Shown: positions 1-8,316 of the stretch, in pieces
How positions within the stretch are numbered: the first letter of the stretch is position 1
Layout: each line of letters opens with the position of its first letter
Source of the DNA: Geomonas sp. RF6
GTDB lineage: Bacteria; Desulfobacterota; Desulfuromonadia; Geobacterales; Geobacteraceae
Reading direction: 5' to 3'
Assembly (NCBI RefSeq): GCF_021044625.1
Contig: NZ_CP087999.1
Location: 186,001 to 250,000 of the forward strand
Length of the DNA stretch: 64,000 nucleotides
Program-made: the position numbers and the translations under genes
Notes under the pieces: generated by a model
What the model was told of the DNA's origin: nothing
The model's database searches: none
The model's input: only the letters and a program-made list of their open reading frames with translations

Positions 1-2
1 TC

Positions 3-1364
3 GGCGCACTCTTCGTTGGGGTGGAAAGCGACCGCAGAGCATTGGGTCTGAAAGTAGTGGCGATCAACACCGCCGAGGCCGCTATCTTCCTGTCGTTCGG
101 CCTTTTTGTGCTTCATATCCGCAGACGCTCCGCGGACGCCATCCACAAGCAGTTTCGCTTCCTGCAGGTATTGCTCGACACCATTCCCAGTCCCATCTTC
201 GTAAAGGACCGCGCTGGGCGCTACTGCGAATGTAATGTCGCGTATGAAGAGTTTGTCCAGGTGAAGCGCGAGGATCTTGTGGGGAGGACAGTGCACGACC
301 TCTGGCCCGTCCATCTTGCGGACCAATACCACCGGATGGACCTTGAGCTCTTTGCAGGCGGGGGGGTGCAAACATACGAATGCTCGGTCAAAAGCGCCGC
401 CGGGACCCACCTCGACGTCATCTTCCTCAAGGCTGTCTACCGCGACGCCGCGGGCCTTCCTGCGGGACTCGTGGGAGTGATCCTCGACATTACCGAGCGC
501 CGGAAGCAGGAACGTGCCCTGCGCGAGGCACAGAGCGATCTCATGTATGCGTCACGCCTGGCGGGAATGGCCGAGACGGCAACAATAGTCCTGCACAACG
601 TTGGCAACGTGCTGAATAGCGTGAACGTATCTGCCGGCATCATCAACCAGTGCATTCGTAGCTCGAAGGCTCCTGCACTCCGGAAGGCCGTGGGGATGAT
701 GCAGGAGCACAGAGACGACCTTGCTGCTTACCTCTCCACCGACGACAGGGGGAAACTCCTTCCGGAGTATCTGGCGAAGGTAGTGGAGGTTATGGAGATG
801 GAACATCAGGATATCGAGAAGGAGATCGATGCGCTGATCCGCAGCGTGGAGCACATAAAGCAGATTGTTGTGACTCAGCAGCGCTTTGCCGGCACGACGA
901 GCATCGTCGAGCACTTGCAGGTCCGTGACCTGGTCAGCGACGCGTTGCGTATGGACGCCGACTCCGCGGCCGGAAGCGGTGTGACCATAGTGGAAGATAT
1001 TGACGAGATGCAGGAATTTTCACTGGACAGGGCGCGGGTGCTCCAGATTCTGGTCAATCTGATCCGGAACGCCAAGCAGGCGGTCTGTGCTCGCGAGGGG
1101 AGTGGCGGACGAATTACCATTTCCGCCGGGGTAGTGGACGAGGAAAGCTTGCGCATTTCCATCGCAGACGACGGCATAGGCATCCCGGCGGAGAACCTCA
1201 CACGAATCTTCAATCACGGCTTCACCACGCGCAGGAACGGTAACGGCTTCGGCCTGCATTCCTGTGCACTCGCTGCCAAAGGTATGGGCGGCTCTCTGAC
1301 CGTCCACAGCGATGGGCCTGGAAGTGGTGCCACCTTTACCCTTACCCTCCCGATCGGGGCCTGA
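3..1364 (+). CDS. PAS sensor histidine kinase, 5' end outside window
   Basis: Membrane-linked two-component sensor kinase. The frame is open to the left edge of the window, so the true start and any sensor region lie outside; the GTG at 21 is only the first start codon inside. Visible parts are one hydrophobic helix (about residues 12-32 counted from that GTG), a PAS domain (about 45-165, ending in the usual DITERR boundary), a dimerisation/phosphoacceptor helix with the H-box HNVGNVLNSV, and a HATPase domain with N-box NLIRNAKQAV, G1 box ADDGIGI and G2 region GNGFGLH. The phosphoacceptor His should be the one in HNVGNV. No receiver partner is adjacent on the right, so the cognate regulator is unknown. 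The family call is firm; the signal is not inferable. Confidence 0.9.
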   Translation, partial: GALFVGVESDRRALGLKVVAINTAEAAIFLSFGLFVLHIRRRSADAIHKQFRFLQVLLDTIPSPIFVKDRAGRYCECNVAYEEFVQVKREDLVGRTVHDLWPVHLADQYHRMDLELFAGGGVQTYECSVKSAAGTHLDVIFLKAVYRDAAGLPAGLVGVILDITERRKQERALREAQSDLMYASRLAGMAETATIVLHNVGNVLNSVNVSAGIINQCIRSSKAPALRKAVGMMQEHRDDLAAYLSTDDRGKLLPEYLAKVVEVMEMEHQDIEKEIDALIRSVEHIKQIVVTQQRFAGTTSIVEHLQVRDLVSDALRMDADSAAGSGVTIVEDIDEMQEFSLDRARVLQILVNLIRNAKQAVCAREGSGGRITISAGVVDEESLRISIADDGIGIPAENLTRIFNHGFTTRRNGNGFGLHSCALAAKGMGGSLTVHSDGPGSGATFTLTLPIGA

Positions 1365-1691
1365 CGCGGAGTACCACAAAAGGCGCAGGAGGGGAGCGCC
1401 GTGACGCTGTGGTGGGCGATCGATGCAGTTCGCAAGGGGGGCACCTGTCGATCATCAGCGCGTACGGCCCCCTTCTTCCTCTTTCCAGTGCAGTGAAGCC
1501 TCAGCCCGCCACCGCTCTGCATCGCGAAGAGCTAACCCCGCAGGCGGCAGAAAATGCCTCGCCATTTCCCCACAAGCGACGCAGGCTGTGCAATTCCCTT
1601 ATTACCTTCTTGAGGAAACCATCGAAGTGGTGATATTAAATAGGGCGTTTCGGTCACAGCTGGCAAAAAGCGAACAGGAATAACTCGATCT
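1365..1691. other. Intergenic, no gene seen
   Basis: 327 bases between the kinase and the D-aminoacylase gene. Short open frames exist (for example 1409-1633 and 1423-1683), but they have no recognisable domain, no good ribosome-binding site and overlap one another. No clear terminator hairpin follows the kinase. The last 60 bases are more AT-rich and probably hold the promoter of the following operon, but I could not pick convincing -35/-10 boxes. Confidence 0.5.
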
Positions 1692-3293
1692 ATGGCCTCA
1701 TATCTCTTCAAGTGCGCTACAGTCGTGGATGGTTCCGGAAGTCCCGCCTTTCGAAGTGACGTAGCGGTGCGAGACGGCAGGATAACCACAGTCGGGACGG
1801 GGGGCGCAGCAGGCGCCACGATTATCGATGCCGAAGGCCTCGTCCTTGCCCCCGGCTTTATCGACATCCACAGCCATACAGACTCCACCCTCTTCAACTA
1901 CCCCCACATGGAAAGTAAGGCCTTTCAGGGGGTAACGCTGGAAGTGACCGGCAATTGCGGCCTCGGCGTTTTTCCCGTGCGGCAAAGCCACCGGAAGGAA
2001 TTCTCCGACTTCCTGCGCATGCACGACTTCACCCTCCCCGGCGGCGACTTCGCCTGGAGCGATTTCTCCTCCTATGCCGACGCGGTGGAGCGTGCGGGAA
2101 TAGCCCTGCACCAGGCGCCGCTGGTGGGGCACGCTTCCCTGCGTATCGCGGGGCTTGGCCTCGAGAATCGCCCGCCGACGGAGGCGGAGCTGGAACGGAT
2201 GCGGCACCTTCTGGAGGAGGCGCTCTCCCAGGGGGCGTGGGGGATGTCCACCGGCCTCATCTATCCTCCCGGGAGCTACGCAACGACAGAGGAAATCATT
2301 GCCCTTGCCCGGATCCTCGCCCGCAGCAGTGCGATCTACACCAGCCATATCCGCGGCGAGGGGGAAAGTTTGTACGACGCGCTGGACGAGGCGGTGCGTA
2401 TCGGGCGCGAGGCGGAGGTGCGGGTCCAGATTTCCCATCTAAAGGCGATGGGGCAGAGCAATCGCGGCGGCGCGAGGAAGGTGCTGGAGCGACTCGCGAA
2501 GGCGCGGGGGACCGGGGTGGACATCGCAGCGGACCAATACCCCTACCACGCATCCGCCACCACCCTCTCCGCCATTGTGCCGCAATGGGCGCACGAAGGG
2601 GGCGTCGCTTCCCTGTTGGAGCGGCTCCAGGACCAGGAGCTCAGCGAGAGGATCATGGCGGAGATGGCGCGCGAGATCGCGCAGCGCGAAGGTGCCTCCG
2701 GGATCGTCGTCTCAAACTGCGCCACCCGCGCAAACCGCCCCCTCTCCGGCCGGACGCTCGAACAGGTAGGTCGTCACTGGGGGTGCACCCCGGAGGAAGC
2801 CGCAGCACGCCTCATTGTGGAGGAAGAAGGTGCGGTGGGAGCTATCTTCTTTTCCATGGCTGAGGAGGACGTGGAAGAGATCCTGAAAGAGCGGGGGGTG
2901 GCGGTCGGCTCCGACGGCAATGCGCTCGAGGCGGGAGGCGCCGCGGGCGAAGCGACGCACCCCCGCTCCTACGGGACCTTCCCGCGCGTCCTCGGGCATT
3001 ATGTGCGGGAGAGGCAGCTTCTGTCGCTGGAAAGCGCGGTCCACAAGATGACAGGGCTCCCCGCGCAGAGAATCGGTCTCAGCGACCGCGGGGTGATCCG
3101 GCCCGGCTTTGCGGCAGACCTCGTGCTTTTCGATCCGGCCACCATCGCGGATCGCGCCGATTACAGTCAGCCGCACCGCTATGCGCAGGGTGTGGTGCAT
3201 CTTTTCGTCGATGGCGAGCCGGTCATCGAGAACGGCAAGGGGACCGGCAACCTGCCGGGACGCGTGCTGCGCAGAGGGCAGGTAAAGAAATGA
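1692..3293 (+). CDS. N-acyl-D-amino-acid deacylase (D-aminoacylase family amidohydrolase)
   Basis: Predicted zinc amidohydrolase that removes the acyl group from N-acyl-D-amino acids, or a related D-amino-acid derivative. The 533-aa length is close to the family norm. Residues 1-60 carry the short beta-sandwich start (DGRITTVG) running into the TIM-barrel metal motif HSHTD (H60, H62). The EVTGNCG segment contains the Cys seen as a metal ligand in D-aminoacylases, SHLKAMG supplies a further barrel His/Lys region, and VGSDGNAL near residue 415 is the C-terminal catalytic Asp region. The C-terminus returns to the amidohydrolase beta domain (GFAADLVLFDP). Its stop overlaps the start of the downstream permease (ATGA), so the two are translationally coupled and probably act on the same substrate. 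Exact substrate is not predictable. Confidence 0.87.
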   Translation: MASYLFKCATVVDGSGSPAFRSDVAVRDGRITTVGTGGAAGATIIDAEGLVLAPGFIDIHSHTDSTLFNYPHMESKAFQGVTLEVTGNCGLGVFPVRQSHRKEFSDFLRMHDFTLPGGDFAWSDFSSYADAVERAGIALHQAPLVGHASLRIAGLGLENRPPTEAELERMRHLLEEALSQGAWGMSTGLIYPPGSYATTEEIIALARILARSSAIYTSHIRGEGESLYDALDEAVRIGREAEVRVQISHLKAMGQSNRGGARKVLERLAKARGTGVDIAADQYPYHASATTLSAIVPQWAHEGGVASLLERLQDQELSERIMAEMAREIAQREGASGIVVSNCATRANRPLSGRTLEQVGRHWGCTPEEAAARLIVEEEGAVGAIFFSMAEEDVEEILKERGVAVGSDGNALEAGGAAGEATHPRSYGTFPRVLGHYVRERQLLSLESAVHKMTGLPAQRIGLSDRGVIRPGFAADLVLFDPATIADRADYSQPHRYAQGVVHLFVDGEPVIENGKGTGNLPGRVLRRGQVKK

Positions 3294-4600
3294 CAACTCC
3301 GTTCGACCCCGAGCTCCTGAAGGGGCTTGTGGGGCTCGCTCCACTCCTGGTGTACATCGTCCTTGTCTTCCGGGACATGGAGATCCTCCCCGCCACAGCC
3401 ATCTGCGTGATCCTTGGCGGCATCCTCAGCCACCAGTCGCTCACCTCCTTTGCTGCGGCCTTTGCCAACGCCATGGGGTCCTTTCTCGCCCTCGTCGGTC
3501 TCATCATCATGCTCGGGCGAGGTCTCGGGGAGGTGCTCTGCGCCACGAAGGTGTCGCACACCATCGTGCACCGCATCATCTACAGTGTCGGCGTCGACAG
3601 CGAGAAAAAGGCGATGTTCGGCATCATGGCCGCGTGTCTCGTCATGGTGGGACTCCTCGGCACGATGGCGGGGGGAAATGCCATCATCGCGCCGATCGTC
3701 CTTCCGATCGCCGCCGCAGTAGGTCTTTCCCGCAGCACCGTCGCCGTCATCTTCCAGGCAGTCGGCGAAGAGGCGCTGATACTCGGACCGTTCACCCCTC
3801 CCGTAATCACGCTGCTGGGGCTCACGAAGATAAGCTACGGCTCCATGCTCCTCTTTGTCTCCGGTCCCGTCGCCCTCATCACCCTGGTCGTCACCTGGTT
3901 CATGATCCAGAGGATCCAGGCGAGGACGAAGGATTCGGCCGCCTACGAGGAGCCGGAGAACACGGAGAGGTTCGAACCGACCAGGGAAAGCCACCGCGCC
4001 ACTATCGTCTTTTGTGCCGTCTTCCTTGCCGCCGTCCTGTACGGGATAGCGGTGAAAGCTCCGACATCGTTTGTGGTGGTGATCATGCTCGGGCTCGCGC
4101 TGGCGACCGGCTTTGCCGGCGGCCTGAAGCTGGGGGAGATCCTGGAGCTCGTGGTAAAGGGGATGGCGGGAAACGTGGGGCTTTTCCTCCTCTTTCTCCT
4201 GCTCGATCCGTTCATCGTCTTCGTGCAGCAGGCGGGGGGATTCAACGCGCTCGCGCAGCTCATCAAGCCGATGATGGAGTTTGGAGGAAAGCCGTTCATC
4301 GTCATCAGCGGCGGCTTCCTGGGCGCTTTCGGGATCAGCGGGGCGACTGTCGCCACCATGAAGCTCCTGAACGAGATGTTCAACCCGCTCCTTTCCCGTT
4401 ACGGCGTGTCGCTCCTGGCGTGGTCGCTGGCGCTGGTGGTGGCGACGAGGGTGAACAACTTCGTCTTCCCCGGGGCCAATATGGTGAGCTCCCTTGGATT
4501 TGCGGAGTCTTCCGACATGAAATCGATGCTGCGAAACGGCTGGATGGTGGCGCTGTGCCAGCTCACCTTCCTGGTGCTCTTTAGCATCGCCACGGCGTGA
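3290..4600 (+). CDS. Multi-pass permease of the ion-transporter type, coupled to D-aminoacylase
   Basis: Integral inner-membrane carrier of 436 aa with about 11-12 hydrophobic helices. Sequence style (two-fold repeated halves, a GGNAIIAPIVLP region, GEEALILGPFTPP and a similar loop in the second half) resembles the ion-transporter superfamily that includes GntP, YuiF/NhaC-like and citrate carriers; I cannot place it in one family with certainty. The ATG lies inside the last codons of the deacylase gene (4-base ATGA overlap), implying re-initiation and a joint function, most simply uptake of the N-acyl-D-amino acid or export/uptake of its product. A polar linker at about residues 205-235 separates the two halves. 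No signal peptide is expected or seen. The neighbour-based function is inference. Confidence 0.75.
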   Translation: MTTPFDPELLKGLVGLAPLLVYIVLVFRDMEILPATAICVILGGILSHQSLTSFAAAFANAMGSFLALVGLIIMLGRGLGEVLCATKVSHTIVHRIIYSVGVDSEKKAMFGIMAACLVMVGLLGTMAGGNAIIAPIVLPIAAAVGLSRSTVAVIFQAVGEEALILGPFTPPVITLLGLTKISYGSMLLFVSGPVALITLVVTWFMIQRIQARTKDSAAYEEPENTERFEPTRESHRATIVFCAVFLAAVLYGIAVKAPTSFVVVIMLGLALATGFAGGLKLGEILELVVKGMAGNVGLFLLFLLLDPFIVFVQQAGGFNALAQLIKPMMEFGGKPFIVISGGFLGAFGISGATVATMKLLNEMFNPLLSRYGVSLLAWSLALVVATRVNNFVFPGANMVSSLGFAESSDMKSMLRNGWMVALCQLTFLVLFSIATA

Positions 4601-4622
4601 GGTAAAGGGGGCGGCGGGAGCC

Positions 4623-4771
4623 TTCTATGGCGGCTGCGCCGCCACCGCAGGCAGGATGCCTACGCTCCAGCGCGGGGGCAACTGACGTCGCCGGGATCGA
4701 AGGGACGACTCATGGCGCCGCGCTGGAGGATAGGCTTCCCAGCCTGTCCTGCGGCGCAAGCCGCATCGTCG
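4623..4771. repeat. Palindromic intergenic repeat, copy 1
   Basis: First of two near-identical direct copies in the gap after the permease (period 160 bases). Each contains two inverted arms: one ending CTCCAGCGCGG and one beginning CCGCGCTGGAG, which face each other. A related element occurs at 59772-59886 in the opposite order. See the finding for the likely unit boundaries. Confidence 0.85.
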
Positions 4772-4782
4772 ACAGCCGCTGA

Positions 4783-4932
4783 TTCTATGGCGGCTCCGCC
4801 GCCACCGCAGGCAGGATGCCTGCGCTCCAGCGCGGGGGCAACTGACGTCGCCGGGGATCCGAGAGACGAATCGTGGCGCCGCGCTGGAGGATAGGCTTCC
4901 CAGCCTGTCCTGCGGCGCAAGCCGCATCGTCG
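4783..4932. repeat. Palindromic intergenic repeat, copy 2
   Basis: Second direct copy of the 4623-4771 repeat, differing by a handful of substitutions and one inserted base. Between the two copies the segment 4718-4835 runs from CCGCGCTGGAG to CTCCAGCGCGG, the same arrangement of arms as the distant copy at 59772-59886, so this interval may be the real mobile unit. Confidence 0.85.
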
Positions 4933-4985
4933 CTGGCGGCTGTCTCTATGCCACCACCAACTCCCTCAGAAAGCCGCTGATACTG

Positions 4986-5015
4986 AAAAAGCCCTTCCGA
5001 ATGGGAGGGCTTTTT
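4986..5015. terminator. Bidirectional rho-independent terminator
   Basis: A-tract, GC-rich stem (GCCCTTCC pairing imperfectly with GGGAGGGC) and T-tract. It lies between the plus-strand permease and the minus-strand ferritin-like gene and can serve both convergent units. Confidence 0.8.
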
Positions 5016-5047
5016 CTTTGTCTGCTGTTTGCTGTCTTATATCTACT

Positions 5048-5530
5048 TTACAGCTCTTCCATATTGCCGAACTCCGGCGCCACGAGGTAGTTTCTGGGCG
5101 CTTCGGCATAGCTGTAGACATTCTCCACTACTTCCAGGTGCTTCCGCTCCTCCTCGGCTATCAGAAGGAGGTTGACGCGCACGCCGGCGTCTTCAACCTT
5201 TGCTGCAAGATCTTCATAGTAGCTGATATCACGCTCTTCTTCTTGTACGGCGTGCAGGAAAAGGTCAGGGTTCCGTTTCATTTCCTTTACCATATTTTCA
5301 CCGTCAGGCAGCCTCGTCGGCTCGTGCGGCTCATTCAGCATCTCGAGCTCTGAACCGTTCGCTGCCATCGTCTCCTTCATCCCTCTCAGTGCATCGATGT
5401 GCTGCTGCTCGGCGGCAGCCAGAAGGGAGAATAATTGCTTCTGCTCGGGAAGGATACTCTCCTTCTCAAGGTGCTCGTAATATGCTTTTGCTTTTTCTTC
5501 CTTTGTGATGGCGCACTCGAAGATGTTCAT
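5048..5530 (-). CDS. Ferritin-like diiron protein without rubredoxin domain
   Basis: 160-aa all-helical protein of the ferritin/rubrerythrin fold. Two EExxH-type helices are visible: AAAEQQHIDAL in the first half and AEEERKHLEV near the C-terminus, together with Glu-rich partner helices (KEEKAKAYYEHLEKES, EEERDISYYEDL) supplying the other diiron ligands. There is no CxxC pair, so unlike the next two genes it lacks the electron-donating rubredoxin module and would need another donor. The start is supported by GGAGG six bases upstream. It is the last gene of a three-gene block of ferritin-like proteins on this strand, with about 90 bases separating it from the next one. Likely role is oxidative stress or iron handling; the specific activity is unknown. 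Confidence 0.82.
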   Translation of the reverse strand: MNIFECAITKEEKAKAYYEHLEKESILPEQKQLFSLLAAAEQQHIDALRGMKETMAANGSELEMLNEPHEPTRLPDGENMVKEMKRNPDLFLHAVQEEERDISYYEDLAAKVEDAGVRVNLLLIAEEERKHLEVVENVYSYAEAPRNYLVAPEFGNMEEL

Positions 5531-5618
5531 CTTGTCCTCCCTCGCTTCACAAGTGAAGATTTCTCTTCACTTCATCCAGTGTACCAGAATTGCCCCCTGG
5601 AAAGGAAGAACCACATCT

Positions 5619-6173
5619 TCAATCCACCAGCTGAAAAAGGACTGGTGGTGCCTCACATATTGTGCACAAGTCTCCCGGCTTCCCCTCAAGCACATTGCCG
5701 CACGATTCACACACATAGTAGGGGGCCGGAGGGTTTCTCCCGATCCGCTCCAGGGCGCTGGAGAATAGCCCCACGTGCACCAGTTCCACCAGGTTCAAGC
5801 AGGTGAAGCACTCGTGGGCGAATTCCCACCCTTCCTGCGCCGCATCCCGGATCATCTCCGGGAACATTGATACGAACTCGATTGTCTCCCCACCTATCGC
5901 GTTTTTCAGATTTTCGACCGTGTCGCCATTCCTCACTGCAAGCACGCACCGTTGCCCTTCCCATGCGGCATTGGTCATCTGCGACGTCTCCCGCAGCGAC
6001 CGAAGCAGCCACTGGGCATGTACCCCCTCGGAAAATGCGGCGGCACGAAAAAGCCGCGCCACCTGGTAGTGCCCCTCCGACTCCGCTTGCCTGGCAAAGA
6101 GCAGATACGCTCCTTTGGAACGTGCCTCCCCCTTGTACGCCTTCAGAATGTTCCTCTCGGTCCTTATGAACAT
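5619..6173 (-). CDS. Rubrerythrin-like diiron protein with C-terminal zinc-ribbon/rubredoxin-like domain
   Basis: 184 aa. The N-terminal four-helix domain (about 1-140) shows ferritin-type ligands: E16 (EARSK), E31 (AESEG), a SEGVH motif (E49, H52), Glu residues in ETIEFV and LVELVHV. The C-terminal 40 residues have CESCG and CTIC, the rubredoxin-like metal knuckles. In known rubrerythrins such a domain passes electrons to the diiron site for peroxide reduction. Compared with the canonical rubrerythrin at 19686 it is divergent and lacks the GESQARNRY signature, resembling instead its neighbour at 6212 (LARLFRA..SE.VH, REAL..LGRN, CE.CGN). GGAGG five bases before ATG supports the start. The pair probably arose by tandem duplication. 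Confidence 0.83.
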   Translation of the reverse strand: MFIRTERNILKAYKGEARSKGAYLLFARQAESEGHYQVARLFRAAAFSEGVHAQWLLRSLRETSQMTNAAWEGQRCVLAVRNGDTVENLKNAIGGETIEFVSMFPEMIRDAAQEGWEFAHECFTCLNLVELVHVGLFSSALERIGRNPPAPYYVCESCGNVLEGKPGDLCTICEAPPVLFQLVD

Positions 6174-6211
6174 TGAAACCTCCGCACGTCCCCGGAGGCA
6201 CAGGCTCCCTG

Positions 6212-6775
6212 TCAGCGCAACGCCTGGAACGTCGCCTCGGGAGCATCACATACCTCGCAGGGCCCGATCGGCTTTCGCTCGATTGTGTTTCCGCACACTT
6301 CACATAGATGATACTCCGCCGGCTGGTTCCTCCCGAGCTGGTCAAGGGCTTCCCGGAACATCGCCGCGTGGACCCTCTCCACCATGTTCACGTGGTGAAA
6401 GGTTTCCCTCGCCGTTGTCCACCCCTCGGTGTCGGCATCCTGGATCATCTGGGGATACTGGTTGGTGAATTCCTCCGTCTCCGCCTCGATGGCGCGCTGC
6501 AGGTTCGTGGCGGTAGTTTCCTTCAGCGACTCCGGATCGTACAGCCCTGCCGCCCACAGGTCTACAGTCGTTCTGGAGGTCTCCTTCAGGCACCGCAAGA
6601 GCGCCTGCGAGTGAATCTCCTCCGAAGCGGCAACGGCACGGAAGAGTTTCGCCAGCTCCGGGTTCCCCTCGGATTCCGCCTTTTGGGCGTACGCCTGATA
6701 GCTTGCCCTCGCGCGCATCTCTGCCTTGAAGGCCTTCTGAATATTGAGCTCTGTCTTGCTTTCGGCCGGTCCCAT
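6212..6775 (-). CDS. Rubrerythrin family protein
   Basis: 187 aa from the ATG chosen here; the frame extends to a TTG 33 bases upstream, but only this ATG has a G-rich ribosome-binding sequence (AGGGGGTGG) at good spacing. Domain order is a ferritin-like diiron domain (ligand helices KAEMRARASYQAYAQKAESEG, ASEEIHSQAL, EAETEEFTNQYPQMI, NMVERVHAAMF) and a rubredoxin-like C-terminus with CEVCGN and CEVCDAP. It is first in a minus-strand run of three ferritin-like genes; the gap to the next gene is only 38 bases, so the two rubrerythrins are probably co-transcribed. Expected activity is peroxidase-type protection of an anaerobe; the donor is not identifiable here. Confidence 0.86.
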   Translation of the reverse strand: MGPAESKTELNIQKAFKAEMRARASYQAYAQKAESEGNPELAKLFRAVAASEEIHSQALLRCLKETSRTTVDLWAAGLYDPESLKETTATNLQRAIEAETEEFTNQYPQMIQDADTEGWTTARETFHHVNMVERVHAAMFREALDQLGRNQPAEYHLCEVCGNTIERKPIGPCEVCDAPEATFQALR

Positions 6776-6901
6776 AACGCCACCCCCTGTTCTGAAAACT
6801 GCTTTCAATATTAAAGCCTACCAGCCCCGCACCCCCCGTCAACGGGAGAAAACGGCGAGAATCCGGCCTCTTACCGCTCCACACGGTGGGTGCAACCCGT
6901 C

Positions 6902-7234
6902 CTACACTACCCCGAGGGTGGCAGCGCGGCCGACGATGTCGGCGAGGATACCGAGCGCCTTGGCGGCACGGTTTACCTTCTCCGAAACCGCCTTCAGCTT
7001 CTCGATCTCCGTCTTCATCCCGCAGTTGATCTCTTCCAGAGCCTTCCGGTATTGCTGCAGCTGGGCCACCTTTTCCTCTATCTCTGAAAAGATGAGGGCG
7101 CTTTCCACCTCTTCCAGCGTCGTGCTCAACTTCTCCAGCTGTTCGTCCCCTGGAGAGGAGCTGAGAGCGCCGTTTACCGCCTCCTTCGCCTCGCGCACAA
7201 CCTGCAGGACCTTGATGATCTCAGTATTGGCCAC
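6902..7234 (-). CDS. Hypothetical coiled-coil protein
   Basis: 110 aa, predicted soluble, almost entirely helical and rich in Glu/Lys/Ala heptads (EQLEKLSTTLEEVESAL, EEKVAQLQQYRKALEEI), ending in a weakly hydrophobic segment AKALGILADIVGRAATLGVV that could be a short amphipathic or membrane-touching helix. The start is GTG with AGGAGGGG immediately upstream. It begins 11 bases after the stop of the lipoprotein gene at 7246-8217, so both form one operon and probably one envelope-associated function. No family recognised. Confidence 0.7.
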   Translation of the reverse strand: MANTEIIKVLQVVREAKEAVNGALSSSPGDEQLEKLSTTLEEVESALIFSEIEEKVAQLQQYRKALEEINCGMKTEIEKLKAVSEKVNRAAKALGILADIVGRAATLGVV

Positions 7235-7245
7235 GGCCCCCTCCT

Positions 7246-8217
7246 TTATTTCCTATCGAGCTTCTTCTTCAGCGCCTGGGCGCTCGTCACTTCCGCGGCC
7301 AGTGAATTCACCTCCTCGAGGGCGCCTGCGAGGTCCTTTTTGGCAGTCACGGACCCGACAAGCTCCGCGTGTGCCTGCCGGAAGGTGCAGGCGGCCTGCA
7401 ATGCCCTCGCCGCGAGCTCGCCTGCGGTGTCCGAGGCGTCCATCACCTCCGCGACCTTCAGCGGTAGCTCCGGCGGCTGCCTCCCCTGGTACTGCCCCGC
7501 CACACCCCGGTAAAAGAGCGCCACATCCCTTTTCTCCTGCGCAAGGACACCCCCCGGGACGAGCTTCCCCCCCGCGGCGGGGCACCCCCGGAGCTGCGCC
7601 AGCTGGGTCTCGTCAAGGTAAAAGGCCATGATCTCCTGCACCGTCCCGGTAAGGGAGGCGACCATGGGGTCCGCCGCCACGACCACCTTCCTCAGGGAAC
7701 GGGCCTGGCGTGCCCGCAGGTAGAAACCTCCTCCCCCCCGAACGAGCGCTGCAACTGTGGAGCCCGCAGCGCCGACGGAGCGGTTCCAGGTCTTGTTGTA
7801 CTGCCTGATCCCCGAATCGATCTTCTGCCCGAGGGCCTCTGCACTCGTTTGCAGCTCCGTGCTGTAGCGCTCCGCAGTCAGAAGCGAGAGGAGCTCGGCA
7901 TAGTCGCTGAGCACCTCCAGCGCCTGATCCGCCTGGCGCCCTTTTTCTTTCAGCTTCGCCTCCGTCTTGAGGGCTCCCTCGATCCCGGCGAGGGCGGTCG
8001 TGCCGTTTCTGAAGGTGACGACGCGCAGCACCTGGCGATCCCGGCGGATCTCCGCGTGCCGCGAGATTACCGCTCCGGGAAGGTCTCCGTACCCCTTCGC
8101 GGCTGCGGCGAATTTCCCCACCTCGGTGAACTGGCTCCTGGTGAGGACCGTACACCCGGTGATGCTTAGAAAGAGAAAAAGGGCGAGTGGAACCGTGCAA
8201 ACATTCCGGGGGAACAT
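7246..8217 (-). CDS. Predicted lipoprotein of unknown function
   Basis: 323 aa with a lipoprotein signal peptide: hydrophobic stretch PLALFLFLSI followed by the lipobox ITGC (lipidated Cys at 22). The mature part is Ala/Leu/Lys-rich and mostly helical, with long amphipathic helices (about 85-150 and 280-323) and a Gly-rich central loop (VRGGGGF). This looks like a helical-bundle periplasmic protein. AGGAGG six bases before ATG makes the start secure. It is immediately upstream of, and spaced 11 bases from, the coiled-coil gene at 6902. No named family recognised; an envelope scaffold or stress role would be a guess. Confidence 0.75.
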   Translation of the reverse strand: MFPRNVCTVPLALFLFLSITGCTVLTRSQFTEVGKFAAAAKGYGDLPGAVISRHAEIRRDRQVLRVVTFRNGTTALAGIEGALKTEAKLKEKGRQADQALEVLSDYAELLSLLTAERYSTELQTSAEALGQKIDSGIRQYNKTWNRSVGAAGSTVAALVRGGGGFYLRARQARSLRKVVVAADPMVASLTGTVQEIMAFYLDETQLAQLRGCPAAGGKLVPGGVLAQEKRDVALFYRGVAGQYQGRQPPELPLKVAEVMDASDTAGELAARALQAACTFRQAHAELVGSVTAKKDLAGALEEVNSLAAEVTSAQALKKKLDRK

Positions 8218-8316
8218 GAGATGCCTCCTGTGGACTTCATTGCAAGGATAAGAAGAATCGGGGTTTTAATCTGCGCCAATCTGCGTAATCTGCGGACGAG
8301 AAAGCCTTTAGCGCCG

